NCBI GenBank assembly: GCA_033297075.1
Contig: MU858045.1
Span: 1,164,839 to 1,228,838 of the forward strand
From: Rhypophila decipiens
Lineage: Eukaryota > Ascomycota > Sordariomycetes > Sordariales > Naviculisporaceae
Length of the DNA: 64,000 nt
Direction: 5' to 3'
Part shown: piece by piece, positions 34,985 to 46,767 of the stretch
Layout: each line of letters begins with the position of its first letter
Numbering within the stretch: position 1 is the stretch's first letter
Position numbers and translations under genes: made by a program
Notes under the pieces: model-generated
What the model was told of the DNA's origin: nothing
The model's input: only the letters and a program-made list of their open reading frames with translations
The model's database searches: none

Positions 34985-36180
34985 TGGCCGGATTGGCCGG
35001 ATTGGTAAGCTTCAAGTTTTGCGATAGCTTCGACTACTGTAGGCGAGTTGAAATCCAGTGCCTTGCTTACGAGCTCCTAATTCGCGACATCACGAGATGG
35101 GTAATCCTCCTCGGGCAGTTTCTTGGTACATCCAATCAAGTCTTCCATAGTCAAAATCTCCCGCGGATTCACTATGAGGCTTCTAAAATAGCTCTCCATA
35201 TCATAGCTATACTCGGCGGGTCCGACGATTTGCTGCGGCGCGTTGTCCGCATTCACTTGGGCATAAGCGGTGTAATTCCCGTTGTCTATAATTGTTGCTG
35301 CGAGGCTCCTCATGGTATCGAGGATACGGTCAAAGGTTTTCATCACGGGGGTGAGGCTCATTATGGCCGCGAACGGATTATCCGCATTGTTTCGTGGGAC
35401 CCCGAGGCGGCTGTTGACAAGCCCATCGATCTTACAGGATTTCGTGTAGTCTAGAATCTTGGAAAAGGGTGTTTTCAAGCTAGCGGGATCATCTGGGCTC
35501 GGACCGGCCATTACACTGAGCATCATAGCTGCGCCCTTGACTATTCGGGTAATAGGACCGACTGAGCCTCGCAGTTTGGTCACTACGACGTTATCACGGG
35601 CAACAAGGCCGGCCGTGGTCTTGATACTAACCATGTTGCTCCTTATGGCGGCACATGTTATGCTGCCCACGGTCTCGACACCGACCGTGCCAGTGACCAG
35701 GCCGAGCGCCATGGAGACAGCAGAACCGCTGCTGCTTCCGCAAGGATCTTGGCGGGGGACGTAAACACCGTATGTCTGTCCCCCGACAGCGCTCCACCCG
35801 TTTGACGCCGTCTGCGAAGACGAACTTGAGTTGCCCCACTGTGACATGTTGGCCTTGCCAAGAATGATGGCGCCTGCGGCTCGAAGGCGAGAGACGACAG
35901 ACGCCTCGTTCTTGGTTCAAGACCCAACGAGGCAATAAGAGCCAACCGAGTTCTCCATTCCATCTGTGCAAATGGAGTCTTTGACCAAGATTGGGATGCC
36001 ATGGAGAGTACTGTGTAAAGATGTTAGCCCCCGGCCTGTCAATATCATTCGTTGTTCGAGTTGGGTTGCCTCGCCTATTTGCACTACTCTTTCGTCTGTC
36101 CCGGTCTGCCTTTTGTGCTTCTATGATAGCGGCTAAGTTAATCTTAATAACGGAGGGGATAGTAGGATTAACCTGTACGC
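34985..36180 (-). pseudogene. Amidase-signature enzyme pseudogene, truncated
   Basis: In one frame the trace reads LHGIPILVKDSICTDG, GAIILGKANMSQWGNSS, PCGSSSGSAVSMALGL (the Gly/Ser-rich amidase signature with its cis-Ser and nucleophile Ser), VGPITRIVKGAAMMLSVMAG and, further on, KALDFNSPTVVEAIAK. Stops interrupt it: TGA at 35917-35919 (CGA in an ancestor) and TAG at 35077-35079 (CAG in an ancestor). An upstream piece NPTIPSVIKINLAAIIEAQ near 36,130-36,180 is the expected preceding region, cut off by an AT-rich island. The last 100 or so residues of the family are missing after 34,985. The normal role would be hydrolysis of amides; this copy is dead. Confidence 0.8.
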
Positions 36181-36445
36181 TTCTAGTAAGATAGGTCTTA
36201 ATAAGCTACTTAGACATAAAGGTCCGGTTGTTTAAAAACTCCTAAAGTAACTCAATAGATAAATCCCGAATTTAAGGGATATCTAGGGCATATAATTAGA
36301 ACTATAGTAAATAATATAGAGATATATATAGACTTACTATAGTTTCCTAGAGTTAGAACTTAGAATATAGTAAAATATAAGTAGATAACGTTATAGCTAG
36401 GAGTTACATAGCGCGATCTTATAATCTTATCTTATCGCATCAACA
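36120..36445. other. AT-rich, RIP-like island
   Basis: About 320 bp dominated by TA, AT and short TATA runs, in sharp contrast with the GC-balanced surroundings. It begins inside the decayed amidase. TpA-rich sequence of this kind is the usual outcome of RIP in ascomycetes. No gene is readable. Confidence 0.6.
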
Positions 36446-36682
36446 TCATCAGGCCGAGGTAATGGATGCTATAAAAGTGCTTCAAGTCATTGAACTACCA
36501 GTTTGCGTATCTCACTTTGGGTTACACCGATACGACACCGTCCATCCAAACGCTCACGCAACACGTACGTCGTCCCCGGATGGCAAGCAACCTCGACTTC
36601 GCCGAAGCATAATATATATCCAAAAGACATCCACCAAGCAGCACCCCACCCCAGCTCAGAAACCCCCAATCCAACCCACCCG

Positions 36683-37708
36683 TCACGCCGCTCCCGTCGC
36701 CCTTCCCCCTACCACCCGGTTATCCCGCCGTCTCCTCACCTCCGCCCTCACCGCAAACCCAAACTGCGCCACCAGCACAACAAGCACCGCCACCACAGCC
36801 AAAACCAACGGAGCAGCAGCCGCAACAATGGTAGCGATAGCAAAACCTTTGCTTGTGCGCACAAAGACATGGGCTTCACCTGGATCCAGTGAGGCTAGCC
36901 CGACTTGCATTGCGCTGAGGATAAGCGAGAGGCTGGCGAAGATGAAGGCGAGGGGGGCGACCCAGTTTGCTATATGTTGGCGGAACTCCCAGCGGCTTTC
37001 GTGGTAGTACCAGGGGTGGATCCAGGGAGGGTGGTCATGATGGGGAGCTATTGGTGGTGATGGTTGGGTACTGATACGGGGGACGAAGGTGGCAAGCTTG
37101 GAGGCATGGGTGAGCCAGTTCAGGCGGTTGAGACGGAGCTGCCCGTAGTGGTAGCGGGGAGAGACGGCGTCGTCGGGGAGGGTGCGAAAGCGTTGTATGA
37201 AGCGCTGAAAGTGAAGGAATGAGACGTATTTGGGGAGGAGGTTGGACTTGTGCGCGATGACGAAGTCGGACTCGCGCTGGATGAGGAAGCTATAGCTGCG
37301 GAGGAAGCCGGCGGCGGCTTGGTAAAACGTCATGTCCATGTCGGCGCGTCCCCGAAGGTAGTTTTGCCATATGGAGAAGTTCAAGAGGTAGTCGGGTAGC
37401 GGCTTGATGTAGATGGTATCCTCGTGCCAGATGAGATGGAGTTTAGGGTCCTCAGCGGCGATTACGATGCGATTCTTGATGAGCGCGCGGTGAAGCGGGT
37501 CGATGTGGTTACCCGCCTTGGTGGCAAATGGCCATACCCATGGGTAGAGGTAATCGAAGAGGATGTGTTTGAGGTCGCTGGTTAGGCGGGCATCCCAACC
37601 TGCTGTATCGTCTGTTATGTTGTGGCGTAATTGTAGCGTCTGCAGGGTTTCAGTGTTGATTTGATGCGCCGCATCGAAGATGTCTGTTGAAGTGCCAGGT
37701 TCGGCCAT
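36683..37708 (-). CDS. DUF6601-like fungal membrane protein
   Basis: 341 aa, one exon, ATG at 37708. The soluble N-terminal two thirds holds conserved-looking segments (LHLIWHEDTIYIKPLPDYLL, FLRSYSFLIQRESDF, YHYGQLRLNRLNWLTHASKL). Two transmembrane helices follow, about residues 252-280 and 295-325, with a basic end RAEVRRRRDNRV. The layout matches a fungal family with two C-terminal membrane helices that I believe is DUF6601; this assignment is from memory of the pattern. The function is unknown. It is flanked by RIP-like and LTR sequence but is itself undamaged. Confidence 0.6.
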   Translation of the reverse strand: MAEPGTSTDIFDAAHQINTETLQTLQLRHNITDDTAGWDARLTSDLKHILFDYLYPWVWPFATKAGNHIDPLHRALIKNRIVIAAEDPKLHLIWHEDTIYIKPLPDYLLNFSIWQNYLRGRADMDMTFYQAAAGFLRSYSFLIQRESDFVIAHKSNLLPKYVSFLHFQRFIQRFRTLPDDAVSPRYHYGQLRLNRLNWLTHASKLATFVPRISTQPSPPIAPHHDHPPWIHPWYYHESRWEFRQHIANWVAPLAFIFASLSLILSAMQVGLASLDPGEAHVFVRTSKGFAIATIVAAAAPLVLAVVAVLVVLVAQFGFAVRAEVRRRRDNRVVGGRATGAA

Positions 37709-38040
37709 CACATTCAGCTCTCAAATTGACGTTGAGGATCTTGTAAAAGGAATGACTTGCACTCTTTCCCTGGGTTGAAATGATGAATTGCGTGTTCTCA
37801 TCACGTGAGGATAAAAACGCCTTGGCGCCTGCAAAGCCCCTCCTGCAGCCTTAATTTCTCCAAGGTGCTGGGGCAATTTTCTTAGAGACCAAGAGCAACA
37901 TAACGACGGCCTCAGCTACGTACACTATCTAGCGACAACTAAGCAGCCCGTTATACCCACTGGTAGTCTTCGTTTAAAAAGACAACTCTCAAAAGGCTAG
38001 AAAGAAAAAAAATTTAATTACAATAATACAATTCCTTAAA
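37709..38040. other. Spacer between the membrane protein gene and the solo LTR
   Basis: Promoter side of the leftward gene. AT-rich from about 37,970. No gene is seen. Confidence 0.35.
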
Positions 38041-38329
38041 GTAGGTGTTGGATCAAACGCTGTAAGCGAAGGTTCTGGCAGTGGCCAGAACCATATATTT
38101 GTAATAAGTTGCCACAGCCGCGTAAACTGACGCGTAATGGCTTGCCACCATTCACAACTATAAGAGGCTCTCTGGCGAGGCCAGAGAACCGAGATAGAAA
38201 AAGGAAGAACAACAGACCTGATCACAACGCATAACAGCCTGCTGCAGCAGTAGGCTTCGTGCAACGTGATCTGGGTCCGTGACTTCGCCACTTCAGACGT
38301 CTTTACATTAAATTGCAACCAACAGTAGG
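38041..38329. repeat. Solo LTR (copia-like), 279 bp, with target duplication GTAGG
   Basis: The LTR is 38046-38324, beginning TGTTGGATC and ending GCAACCAACA (TG...CA with TGTTGG/CCAACA ends). The direct duplication GTAGG is at 38041-38045 and 38325-38329. Inside are TATAAGAG and a perfect hairpin TCTCTGGC-GAG-GCCAGAGA. No internal retroelement sequence remains, so it arose by LTR-LTR recombination. Confidence 0.85.
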
Positions 38330-38977
38330 ACATTAAGTGAATAATATAATCAATTATATAAGCGCAGCTACATTACCCCAAATCCATAAGAAGTAGTCCA
38401 AACCCCAAAAGCTTCCACCCCTGTCTAATAATTATTTCCCTACCCTCACCCCCTGACGGGAGTCTAGGGGTATAGCAAACTATTTGCACAACAGTATTCT
38501 CTTCAATCTACCATGGCATTATTTGATACCAAAGGGCTTGGGCTAGTCGACATTCTAATCATTCGTGACTCCGTACGGGGATATAGGCTCAGTTTCGCTC
38601 GCTCCTCCTTATTCCTATTGAGACACTCGTTCACAGAACAGACGCCCTGGTTACAAGAGCCGGCGTCCAAAACTTGCCTAGCTCTTTTCCATTTCTGGAA
38701 AAGCAATTCATCGGAGTCCAGTCTTCCCGAGCCCAGCTGCAAGCCATCGGAGCTCGGTGCGGCTGCCTGAGCTTTCCACCCTCCTCGAGCTCTCCTCGAG
38801 CTGAAACTGCGCAGGGGTGGCTGTGCGGGGTACCACCATGATCAAATTGTTCTGGTCGGTCAGGCTCTGTGATCTCGACAACATCATCCAACTGTTCTTC
38901 AACTCATTACCCTCAGTTCGAATTTGACCCAACCTCAATTCCCTCGTCGAATCTTGCCAACCGATTCTATAAGAGCT
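38330..38977. other. Spacer and promoter of the NACHT gene
   Basis: AT-rich near the LTR, then GC-balanced. Open frames here are short and unsupported. The 5' leader of the NACHT gene ends at 38977. Confidence 0.35.
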
Positions 38978-41900
38978 ATGTCAATGTCGGGACCAGTCAC
39001 CTTCCAGTCCTCTCCGAATTATGGGGAGCCAGTTACCTCGGACGACGAGGATCTGAAAGGCCTTGGATCGCAATTCGGAGGGGTTATCTGGTCCAAGGGT
39101 AACGAAGGAAAACGCAGGAGAGTGGAACGGCTGCTGAGATGGCTAGACACGGATTCAGAACTTCGTGATGAAATCAAGCAGAAGAGATATTCGCAAATGC
39201 GGCAGCCAGGCACCGGCAAATGGCTTTTGGAGTCGCCCGAGTTTCAAAACTGGATGGCAACACCTGAATCAAGTACACTGTGGTGTCACGGAATCTTGGG
39301 AGCTGGCAAGACCGTGATGACATCAATGGTCATCGAAACGCTCCGGAGCAAGTTCGCCATGGATGAAGAGACGGCTATTGCCTTTCGATACCTGGGTGTG
39401 GACGGTCACCGTGACAGCTTGACCGAAGTTCTGACAGAGGTGATAAAGAAAATTATACTTTCAGAACGTGGTAATTCGCTTCCGGGGAGGTGGGATGAGT
39501 TGCTTAACGAGCCTCCAAATGGCGATGAATCCCTTGTTGAGATGCTCTGCTGGATACTCAATTCGCGGTACCAGACTGTTTTTGTTTTATTGGATGGGCT
39601 GGATGCCCTGGGATCAGACGAGAAAAAGAAATTGTTGGCCTACTTTGAGCATGTGGACCAGCGCTCTGGGTCAATTATCAAACTTCTCCTGACCTCCAGG
39701 GATACAGGCAGGGACGTTCTGGAAAATGGACGCAGCTTCACCAGGGTGGCAATCCGCGCCTCTGACTACGACATCACTTTGTATGTCAACAGCCACATAC
39801 GCTCAGATCTACCATTTATCGCCAAGGAGCCTGCTCTTCAGGATCATATCAAGGATACCACAGTGAAACTGGCCGATGGAATGTAAGTCCACGTCGAACA
39901 AGCAGACAAGTCACTCATCCTTTGGCACAATAGTAACATTTCAACCAGGTTCCTCATCGCTTCCCTTGCGATGCAGTCTCTTGCGCAGCAGCGAACGAGA
40001 GAGGACGTAAAGCACGCCTTGGACAGCCTCGCCCCCAATAGATTCCGAGGTCTTGATAATATCTACGACCAGATGTTTGAGCGAGTAAGCGGGACAGCGG
40101 ACGGGCCGCACCACCGGATACTGCAGCAGGCTCTCTCGTGGCTGCTTCTGGCATTTCGTCCACTATCTACAGCTGAGCTCTGCTATGCCCTATGCCGGGG
40201 CGATACGCTTGATTCATATCCCTTCTTATCTCTCGTATTCTCGAACGAGCCGTGCATAGTGGAAGACGACAAGGAGGGGAAACTCGACTTGATGCATCCT
40301 ACCGCGAAGGAATACCTCTGGCGGGTGCATCCGACACTTTGCAAGCCCAAGGTAGAGGCCGAACTGCTGGATACCTGCGTTTGCTATCTCGCACGGCCGG
40401 AATTCAGTGGGGGGCCATGCCCATCGCAAGTGGAGTTTACTGAACGTCTCGAAATGTTCCCGTTTTACTCGTACGCTGCCAAGTACTGGGGCCATCACGC
40501 TCTTAGGCCAGCGGTGGCTAGTCTGGGCGTCACAGACTCAACCCGATCTTTCCTTAAGTGTCCAGCGCAGGTTGCGGCAGCTGGGCAAGCTCTTAGGGGC
40601 CGCTTTACTCCTTGGCGACCGACAGCTCTCCATCTCTCCAGCTACCTGGGAATCGTCAACATCGTTCGGCTCCTCTTAACCGATGACGAATTTTGCCAGA
40701 GTCCCGATCAGAAAGACGACTTTGATAGGACGCCACTGGCTTGGGCTGCTAGAAATTGCCATATTGATGTCATGACGCTGTTACTTCAACATGGCGCATA
40801 TATAGATGCCCGTGACAAGAATGGGTTAACGGCACTGGAATATGCCATTGAGCAACCGGAACACGAGTGCGCGAGAAAAACAACGCGGTTCCTGGTTGAT
40901 CTAGGCGCAGACGTCAACTCGCAGGATGAGTTCGGCGGTTTCCCACTCTCCAAGACATGCCGGATCGGAAACATTGGCATAGCGGAGCTCCTGCTTCAGC
41001 GCGGCGCTCATGTCAGCCTTCGGGACAGCAATGGCCGATCTGCCTTGTGGCAAGCGGCCCGTATGGGTCGTTCTGCCCTGGTCAAGCTCCTCATTCGCAG
41101 AGGGGCCGACCTCGCGGTGGAGGATAATTGGGGAGGGACAGCAGTCCTAGCCGCTATCCAATCTGGGTCCGCGCCTGTGCTCCAGCAACTTCTCGATGCT
41201 GGAGCAGTGATCAAGAACTTCGGAGACCTTTTGAAAGAAGCCAAGAAGCGCAACAGTTACGACTGTGATCGGATATTGCTCAGGCTGGAAACACGCGATT
41301 CGGATTCAGAGATATCCGATACAAGTTCGGATTTTCCAAGTAGCGCCCCTGCGCCTGTCGCCGACCCGGACAACCTCATCGACGATCCCGCACTGAGTAC
41401 TCAGAGATTGGCCCCTTCACGGAGGCACAGCGAGAACGCCTGATCGTTGGCTTGGCCGTGGACCTTGCGGACCGGGTAATACCGGAGGCTGACAAGGCTA
41501 TAGATGCAGGGGCTGTCGAGAGAACGAGAAGTGTACTTCCCAAGACCCTCAAAGACTTTGCACTGAAGATCGGGTACGAACCGCAAGACGATGACGCCAA
41601 AAAGATTATGTATATTGTTCACAAGTACAAGAGGTGAGTGTGAGGCCCTGGTCCCTTCTTACCCAGCTAAATTGCGTATTCCGCCTCTAACAAGTTCGTT
41701 ATCTAAGGGAAATAATCGACGCCTTCGAAAACGAGTGCCTGCGTAAAGGTAATCAGCTGTCGAGGCAGCAACAGAGCCCCCCAAGGTCGCTGACGGAATA
41801 TTCCGATGATGGGCCACTGGAGAGCATAGACACACGCGAGAAGGTCTTGCTTTGGCGCGAAAAAGTGATACCGGATCTCACAGAGGGACACGCTACGGAA

Positions 41901-44900
41901 GGCGCACCATCGCCAGAGCGAGATACCAAGGACGAGGTAGGCGGTGTGGCTGACTACCTCAACCTCACCACCGAGACGCCCGCATATAACTGTCTGGTGG
42001 GGTATCTCCGCCGGGAGCTGTACTTGACCTGCTCTGAGGCTTATGTCATGGCAGAGGTGGGAACGAGGATTGCTGCCTCGTTGCCCCAGAGCCAGAAAGT
42101 TACATGGCGTAGGGCAGCAACCTCGCATCGCATGGTGTTTGAGCTCGACTGGGACCCTCAAGCCTTCGTATGGGACCAGGAGATTGATGAGGAGTGTGGA
42201 AACGCAGTGGCGATGGCCGTTACCATCACAGGCTGTACCGATGACGCACAAGCACTTAGCTGTTCGCAATACCTCGCCCAGACTTGGCCTGGCGCTGGGC
42301 CAGAGCTTTTGGAACTCATCAGGGGGGCAGTCCGCGACGGGACCTCCCGTCGAACGAGCTTGAGCCACGGCGCACGACTCGAAGCTCGCATAATGGGGGC
42401 AAAGCTGATTATCGAGGCGTCGGGGGTTCGCCCTGCCCTGGTTGAGTTGGGCGAGCAACTCGCATGGCTCGGTGCCACGCTGCAATCCTCGCCTTCTGCA
42501 GACGGAACCCGTGTCTTTTGCTGTCGGCCGCGAATCAAACAACGCAAGCTTTCAATACCTCCAAGTCCCTTTGTTCACTGGAGATTTCACTTTGACCTAT
42601 CCGAAATGCCTCGGAAGAGTGATACCTCGGGAAACCAGGATCAAAACGGTCACTGCTGGTTTGGGCTATTCCGCAGGCCCGTAACTGTACAAGGATACCC
42701 CATTCGCAGGAAGCCCAGAGAGAGCACCGGCCTGGAAATTGGACTGGGTTTAGCTGCCGAGCTCGTTCAGGCACCAGGGGCCGCTCTGTTTGATGGAAGG
42801 GTGGTGCTCAAAGGGTTTTGCGCCATACTTGTTCTCATAGAACAGCTCCAGGACACGCTGTTTTGGCATTTGGTCCTGAACGAGAACCAAAAACCCATAT
42901 CTTACGGAGATCCCAAAATCGAGCGCCTCAATACGAAGCGTGTTGTAGATGGTGCGAGCATGCTCCCAGGGTTGGAAAAGGGTCGCCACGTTGTAGGGTG
43001 GTGTTCCAGGGCCAAGAACCTAGCCGGTAAGCATAAGTTCTGCTTCTTCTACCTTGTCAGTTAGCGGCATAGGAACCCTGTACTCACAGCTTCTCTGGCA
43101 CAACAGGCGAAATACAGCCAAACTACAACATCAAGCATTCCGGACTCAATATCCCAGACGACAAGGACCGATTTGGTCACAAGCAAGAGTGACACAAGCC
43201 TAGCTAAGAGGGACAAAGGAGAACCGTATGGGAATCCACTCGACGGATTCTATAGAGACCGCATCGCAGAGATGGCGGAGATCTTTTTTGTGTTCTACGA
43301 CACGGAAGAAGAACGTGGGTGGCTGATCGAAGGGGCTGCCGCGTTACTGCACATTGTGCGAACATCCCTGCAATTTGATCAAGATCCGCTCATCAACCAG
43401 ACCTTTGCCAACCAGTTTACCTTCAAGATGACCGAATACAATGAGACCATTGAGCCAATACTAGGCACTCGTGCCGCCAGCGTTCTGTCGTACAAGGTGA
43501 ATACGGAGCTGCCCTTGTTCAGCAGCAATGGACCGGCTGTCATTCTCCGGAAACGGGTCGAGGTCATCTGCGAGATGCTGGTATTAGCTCTCAACATGCA
43601 GCTCGCCATCAACCGAAGGGGAGATCAGATAGAGAACTTCCTCCAGGGCTACGACTTCCGCGACATTGCCATGAACAACAGGAACTACTGGAGTAGCGGA
43701 CAAGTCCGGGCTGTGCAGCTTAACTCAGCGCCGGAGCGACGCCCGACGTGGTTGCACCTGACCCGACGCCTCAACGCGCCCATCCTGTTTGGACGGGGCT
43801 TCGGGGACCTCATCCGACCTGAAGATACAAAGGGCTTGTGCAAGGCCTGGCACACACTACCCAAGGGGCTGGGCTATCTTGCCGTTCTGGGGTCCGATCT
43901 CAATGTCATCCTTGAAAGGCGAGGGGGAGGCCGCGACGCAGTGCCGTGGCGCGTTGCTGAGGACGTCTACTGGTATGACCCAGGGTGCATTTTCGAAGTG
44001 TGTCCTGCCACTCAGCAGCGCTGGTACAGCTTCCCCAAAGGTTCGAAACAAATCTATCACGGATATTCTGAAGACGACCGCTGCCAAATCGCCCAAGTTC
44101 TCATTCCAAACAGCTCAGGTTTGACCCACGACCCCAAATTGCCCGCTAACAAGCCCGCACGAGATAGGCTGGACAGGAAATGTGCTGTGGTTTTTGGGCC
44201 TCAGAAAGACCCTAGCCATCAAGAGCAAGTTTTTGCAGGTTCGACGCCGGATATCCGAGTTTCAAGTTCAATGTCCCGTGCGTCCATGACGAGCCACGAG
44301 CGTGGGCGCAATCGCTCTAAGTTCGGCGGCGCGTCCGCATTACTCGAGTCCTGGCAATCATACGAGCTATCACATATGGCAGACGATACATTTTCGCACA
44401 TGTCTACTTCGGGACACGGTGTTTCCACACTGAGCGCCCCAACAACCGCATCATCTCTCACTTCACACCCAAGCGTCGGGTACTTTTACATGTCAATTGG
44501 TATCCTCACAGCTATTGCTGCCTTTTGCTGGAACTCAAGCTTCTACGGGTTAATAACCTCTTTGAGTGTTCTTACCATGTTGCTCTGGGGCAAGTTTGTC
44601 TTTGGAGTATCCCCTGGGTCTTCGTGGAAGGGGTGGCTCGCCCGTCGCGCCTTCTTTTGCCTCTTGTTAGCCTGGTGTGGTCTGCTCTCACCGTTCCATA
44701 TCCTCTGGACCCCACTGGAGCTGTGGATCAAGTACGAAGTTCATCCGCCCTTCAATCCTTACCAAACAATCTTCACGCCGCAAGGGTCCATTGATATCGA
44801 GTATGTTCCAACCCTTCTTCTACATGTTTTGCACATGAACAGGCCGCAATACTTACCACCGATCCTGACCAGCATCTTCGCTATACACGGCCTCGGCTCC

Positions 44901-45819
44901 AATCCCAACAGCGCTTGGCGGTACCGGGGACCTGGACACGGACGAAGCGTTGACTGGCTCACCGAGATTCTACCTCGCCAGGAGGGCTGCCCGCAAATCC
45001 GCATCACGCTGCTTAACCATCAGACGAGATGGGACTCGCGCACGCCCCAGGTGGACTTCAATGCTCACGCGAGGAGCATGCTGAGCCACGTTGAGAGAAT
45101 AAATCAAGGAAAGCGTCCAATCATCTTTCTTGCGCACAGTTTCGGGGGCTTGTTGCTGAAGCAGGTATGTTGCGTCGGCGGGTTTACACTTTACCCTTAA
45201 CCCTTGATTCAAATCCGTATTAGACTTGCCAGAAACTAACATCAACGCACGAAAAACAATTCAGCTGCTCATCGACGCGAGCACAGAGTCCAGAGATACC
45301 GCCAAAATGACGAAAGACATCCTCTTTCTCGGCGTGCCCCACCACGGCTCCCGGTACTCGCTGCTGGCGCGGCTGATGGCCTGTACAGCCTACTGGCGGG
45401 GATCCTCGACTGCCCTCCTGCAGTTTGTAGCCCAGGGAAACAAGGAACTCAAGAAGCTTGACGACAAGTTCGCCCGCATCTATGCCGGTCGGTCGGGCCA
45501 CAAATCTAATGTGGGCACCGAGCCGTATATTGCCAATCTGATTGAGATGGTGCCTGAGGGGTTTGGGAAAGTTTCTCTGAGTCCGGTGAGTTTGCCTTGA
45601 GCTTGTCTGAAACTTGCCTTGATGGACTAATAACCTGGCTCTTAGACCGTTGATCTCGAGGGTGGTGAGCTGACATATGGCAAACAATCGATTCTTGGGA
45701 CGGACCACCGCGGGTTGAATAAGTATCCATCGGCAGAGGATCCATGTTTCCGGGAGTTTTTTGTGCACTTTATTGCGTCTTGTCATCATGCGTGGGAAAT
45801 AGGAGGAGGAGGAGGTTGA
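38978..45819 (+). CDS. NACHT-ankyrin protein with C-terminal membrane helices and SesB-like esterase
   Basis: Proposed exons: 38978-39882, 39949-41339, 41405-41633, 41708-43026, 43090-45164, 45265-45585 and 45646-45819. All phases agree and the sum is 2137 aa. NACHT: Walker A GILGAGKT (105-112) and Walker B VFVLLDGLDALG (201-212). Ankyrin repeats run at about 523-725. An unnamed fungal region fills about 770-1650. Hydrophobic helices lie at 1746-1787 and 1799-1827. An alpha/beta-hydrolase of SesB type follows: AIHGLGSNP, nucleophile Ser1965 in FLAHSFGGL, catalytic His in TDHRGLNKYPS. Expected role: nucleotide-driven sensing that releases a lipase/esterase effector. The 65-bp intron 41340-41404 has a weak donor (GTAGCG). 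If it is retained, the product ends at 41443 as a 799-aa NACHT-ankyrin protein. Two separate genes remain possible. Confidence 0.7.
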
Positions 45820-46223
45820 TGCAGGAGGCCGACCCGTGTCGCGTGAACAGCATTAGGGTCTCAGTGTTCTTTTTCTGTAAATCAGACTCCTACTTGCTTC
45901 TATACTCAGATATCATTTTCCCATCAGACGGACTCACAGAGGTAACAAAAATTAACAAAGACTACCTAAGGCAACCCCTCACTAAAACTAACCAAACTTA
46001 ATCACCACTCATCAGATATCAGTCTTGTAATGCCAACGCCGAATCTCGGGTTAGTTCAGGGCGACATAGCCACAAGTTGCATTTTCCGTCGCCACACCTC
46101 TAATACAGAGCCATTTTCGCATCTCCCTTCCACCACTAAAGACCCGTGCACGAAATCAAGCGAGAAGCAACATTACGATAGAAACCACCTTAAGGGATGA
46201 CAAGGCGCCCCTCAGCTACCCAA
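45820..46223. other. Convergent spacer, no gene
   Basis: 3' ends of the NACHT gene (plus strand) and the next minus-strand frame meet here. Nothing else is seen. Confidence 0.35.
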
Positions 46224-46640
46224 CTAAGCCTCCGAAGCAGTGACCTCCGCCTCGCCACTACTCAGATACCCCTCCACCGCCACAGGCTGATAGTTCAACC
46301 TGGCCGCCTCCAGATCCACCCCGAACTTGTCCCTCCACACATCAACATGCGCCCTCATACTCACCGTGCCCGCCCTCCTCTTATCCTCCCCCTGTCTGAC
46401 CGAAAACACCCTCGTGATCGTATTCGACTGAAACCCCTCCGGCAGCTGCATCAGCACCGACCTCGTCACGCCCACTTTGTACCTGCCCCCATCAACCTTG
46501 ATCTCCCCACCATCTCCTTTCCTGCTGATTGTGAACCCGTTGGCAGGATCATATGTGCCATGGTCAGTCACCAAAGCCTTTTGTGGGCCTCGGGGCTCCT
46601 GAGGACATTGTTCATGCTCTAATAGAAGATAAATAATATG
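46224..46640 (-). CDS. Hypothetical terminal exon, unrecognised
   Basis: A frame with coding-like codon use ends at 46224. It reads CPQEPRGPQKALVTDHGTYD, DGGEIKVDGGRYKVGVTRSV, then VFSVRQGEDKRRAGTVSMRA and ends SSGEAEVTASEA. An acceptor-like CTTCTATTAG lies at about 46,620-46,630. It may be the last exon of a minus-strand gene, but no partner exon is found, because the neighbouring regulator gene stops at 46,768. I do not recognise the family. Confidence 0.3.
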   Translation of the reverse strand, partial: HIIYLLLEHEQCPQEPRGPQKALVTDHGTYDPANGFTISRKGDGGEIKVDGGRYKVGVTRSVLMQLPEGFQSNTITRVFSVRQGEDKRRAGTVSMRAHVDVWRDKFGVDLEAARLNYQPVAVEGYLSSGEAEVTASEA

Positions 46641-46767
46641 ATACATAAACCATCTGAGGCCAACCGAAAAAAAAGTCATACCCTAATAGCCCTTGTTGCT
46701 TTTCGGTCCGGGTAGCCTTAAACCAGTGCGTCCTTTTCCTTTTAGGTTCATTCGCCTTTTGCTAGCG

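Noticed and set aside
34837..35454. 205-residue open frame on the plus strand
   Set aside because: Mostly antisense to the amidase pseudogene; only its first codons (from 34,960) deserve notice.
36503..37007. Pro/Thr-rich open frames on the plus strand
   Set aside because: Antisense to the end of the DUF6601-like gene and its 3' flank.
41385..41410. One-base frameshift in the NACHT-ankyrin gene
   Set aside because: A 65-bp intron with correct phase and acceptor explains the frame change, so a mutation is not required.
43090..43200. Apparent stop (TGA after FGHKQE) between the middle and esterase parts of the NACHT gene
   Set aside because: It arises only if the acceptor before GCGAAATAC is used. 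The upstream acceptor at 43,089 (TACTCACAG) keeps the frame open.
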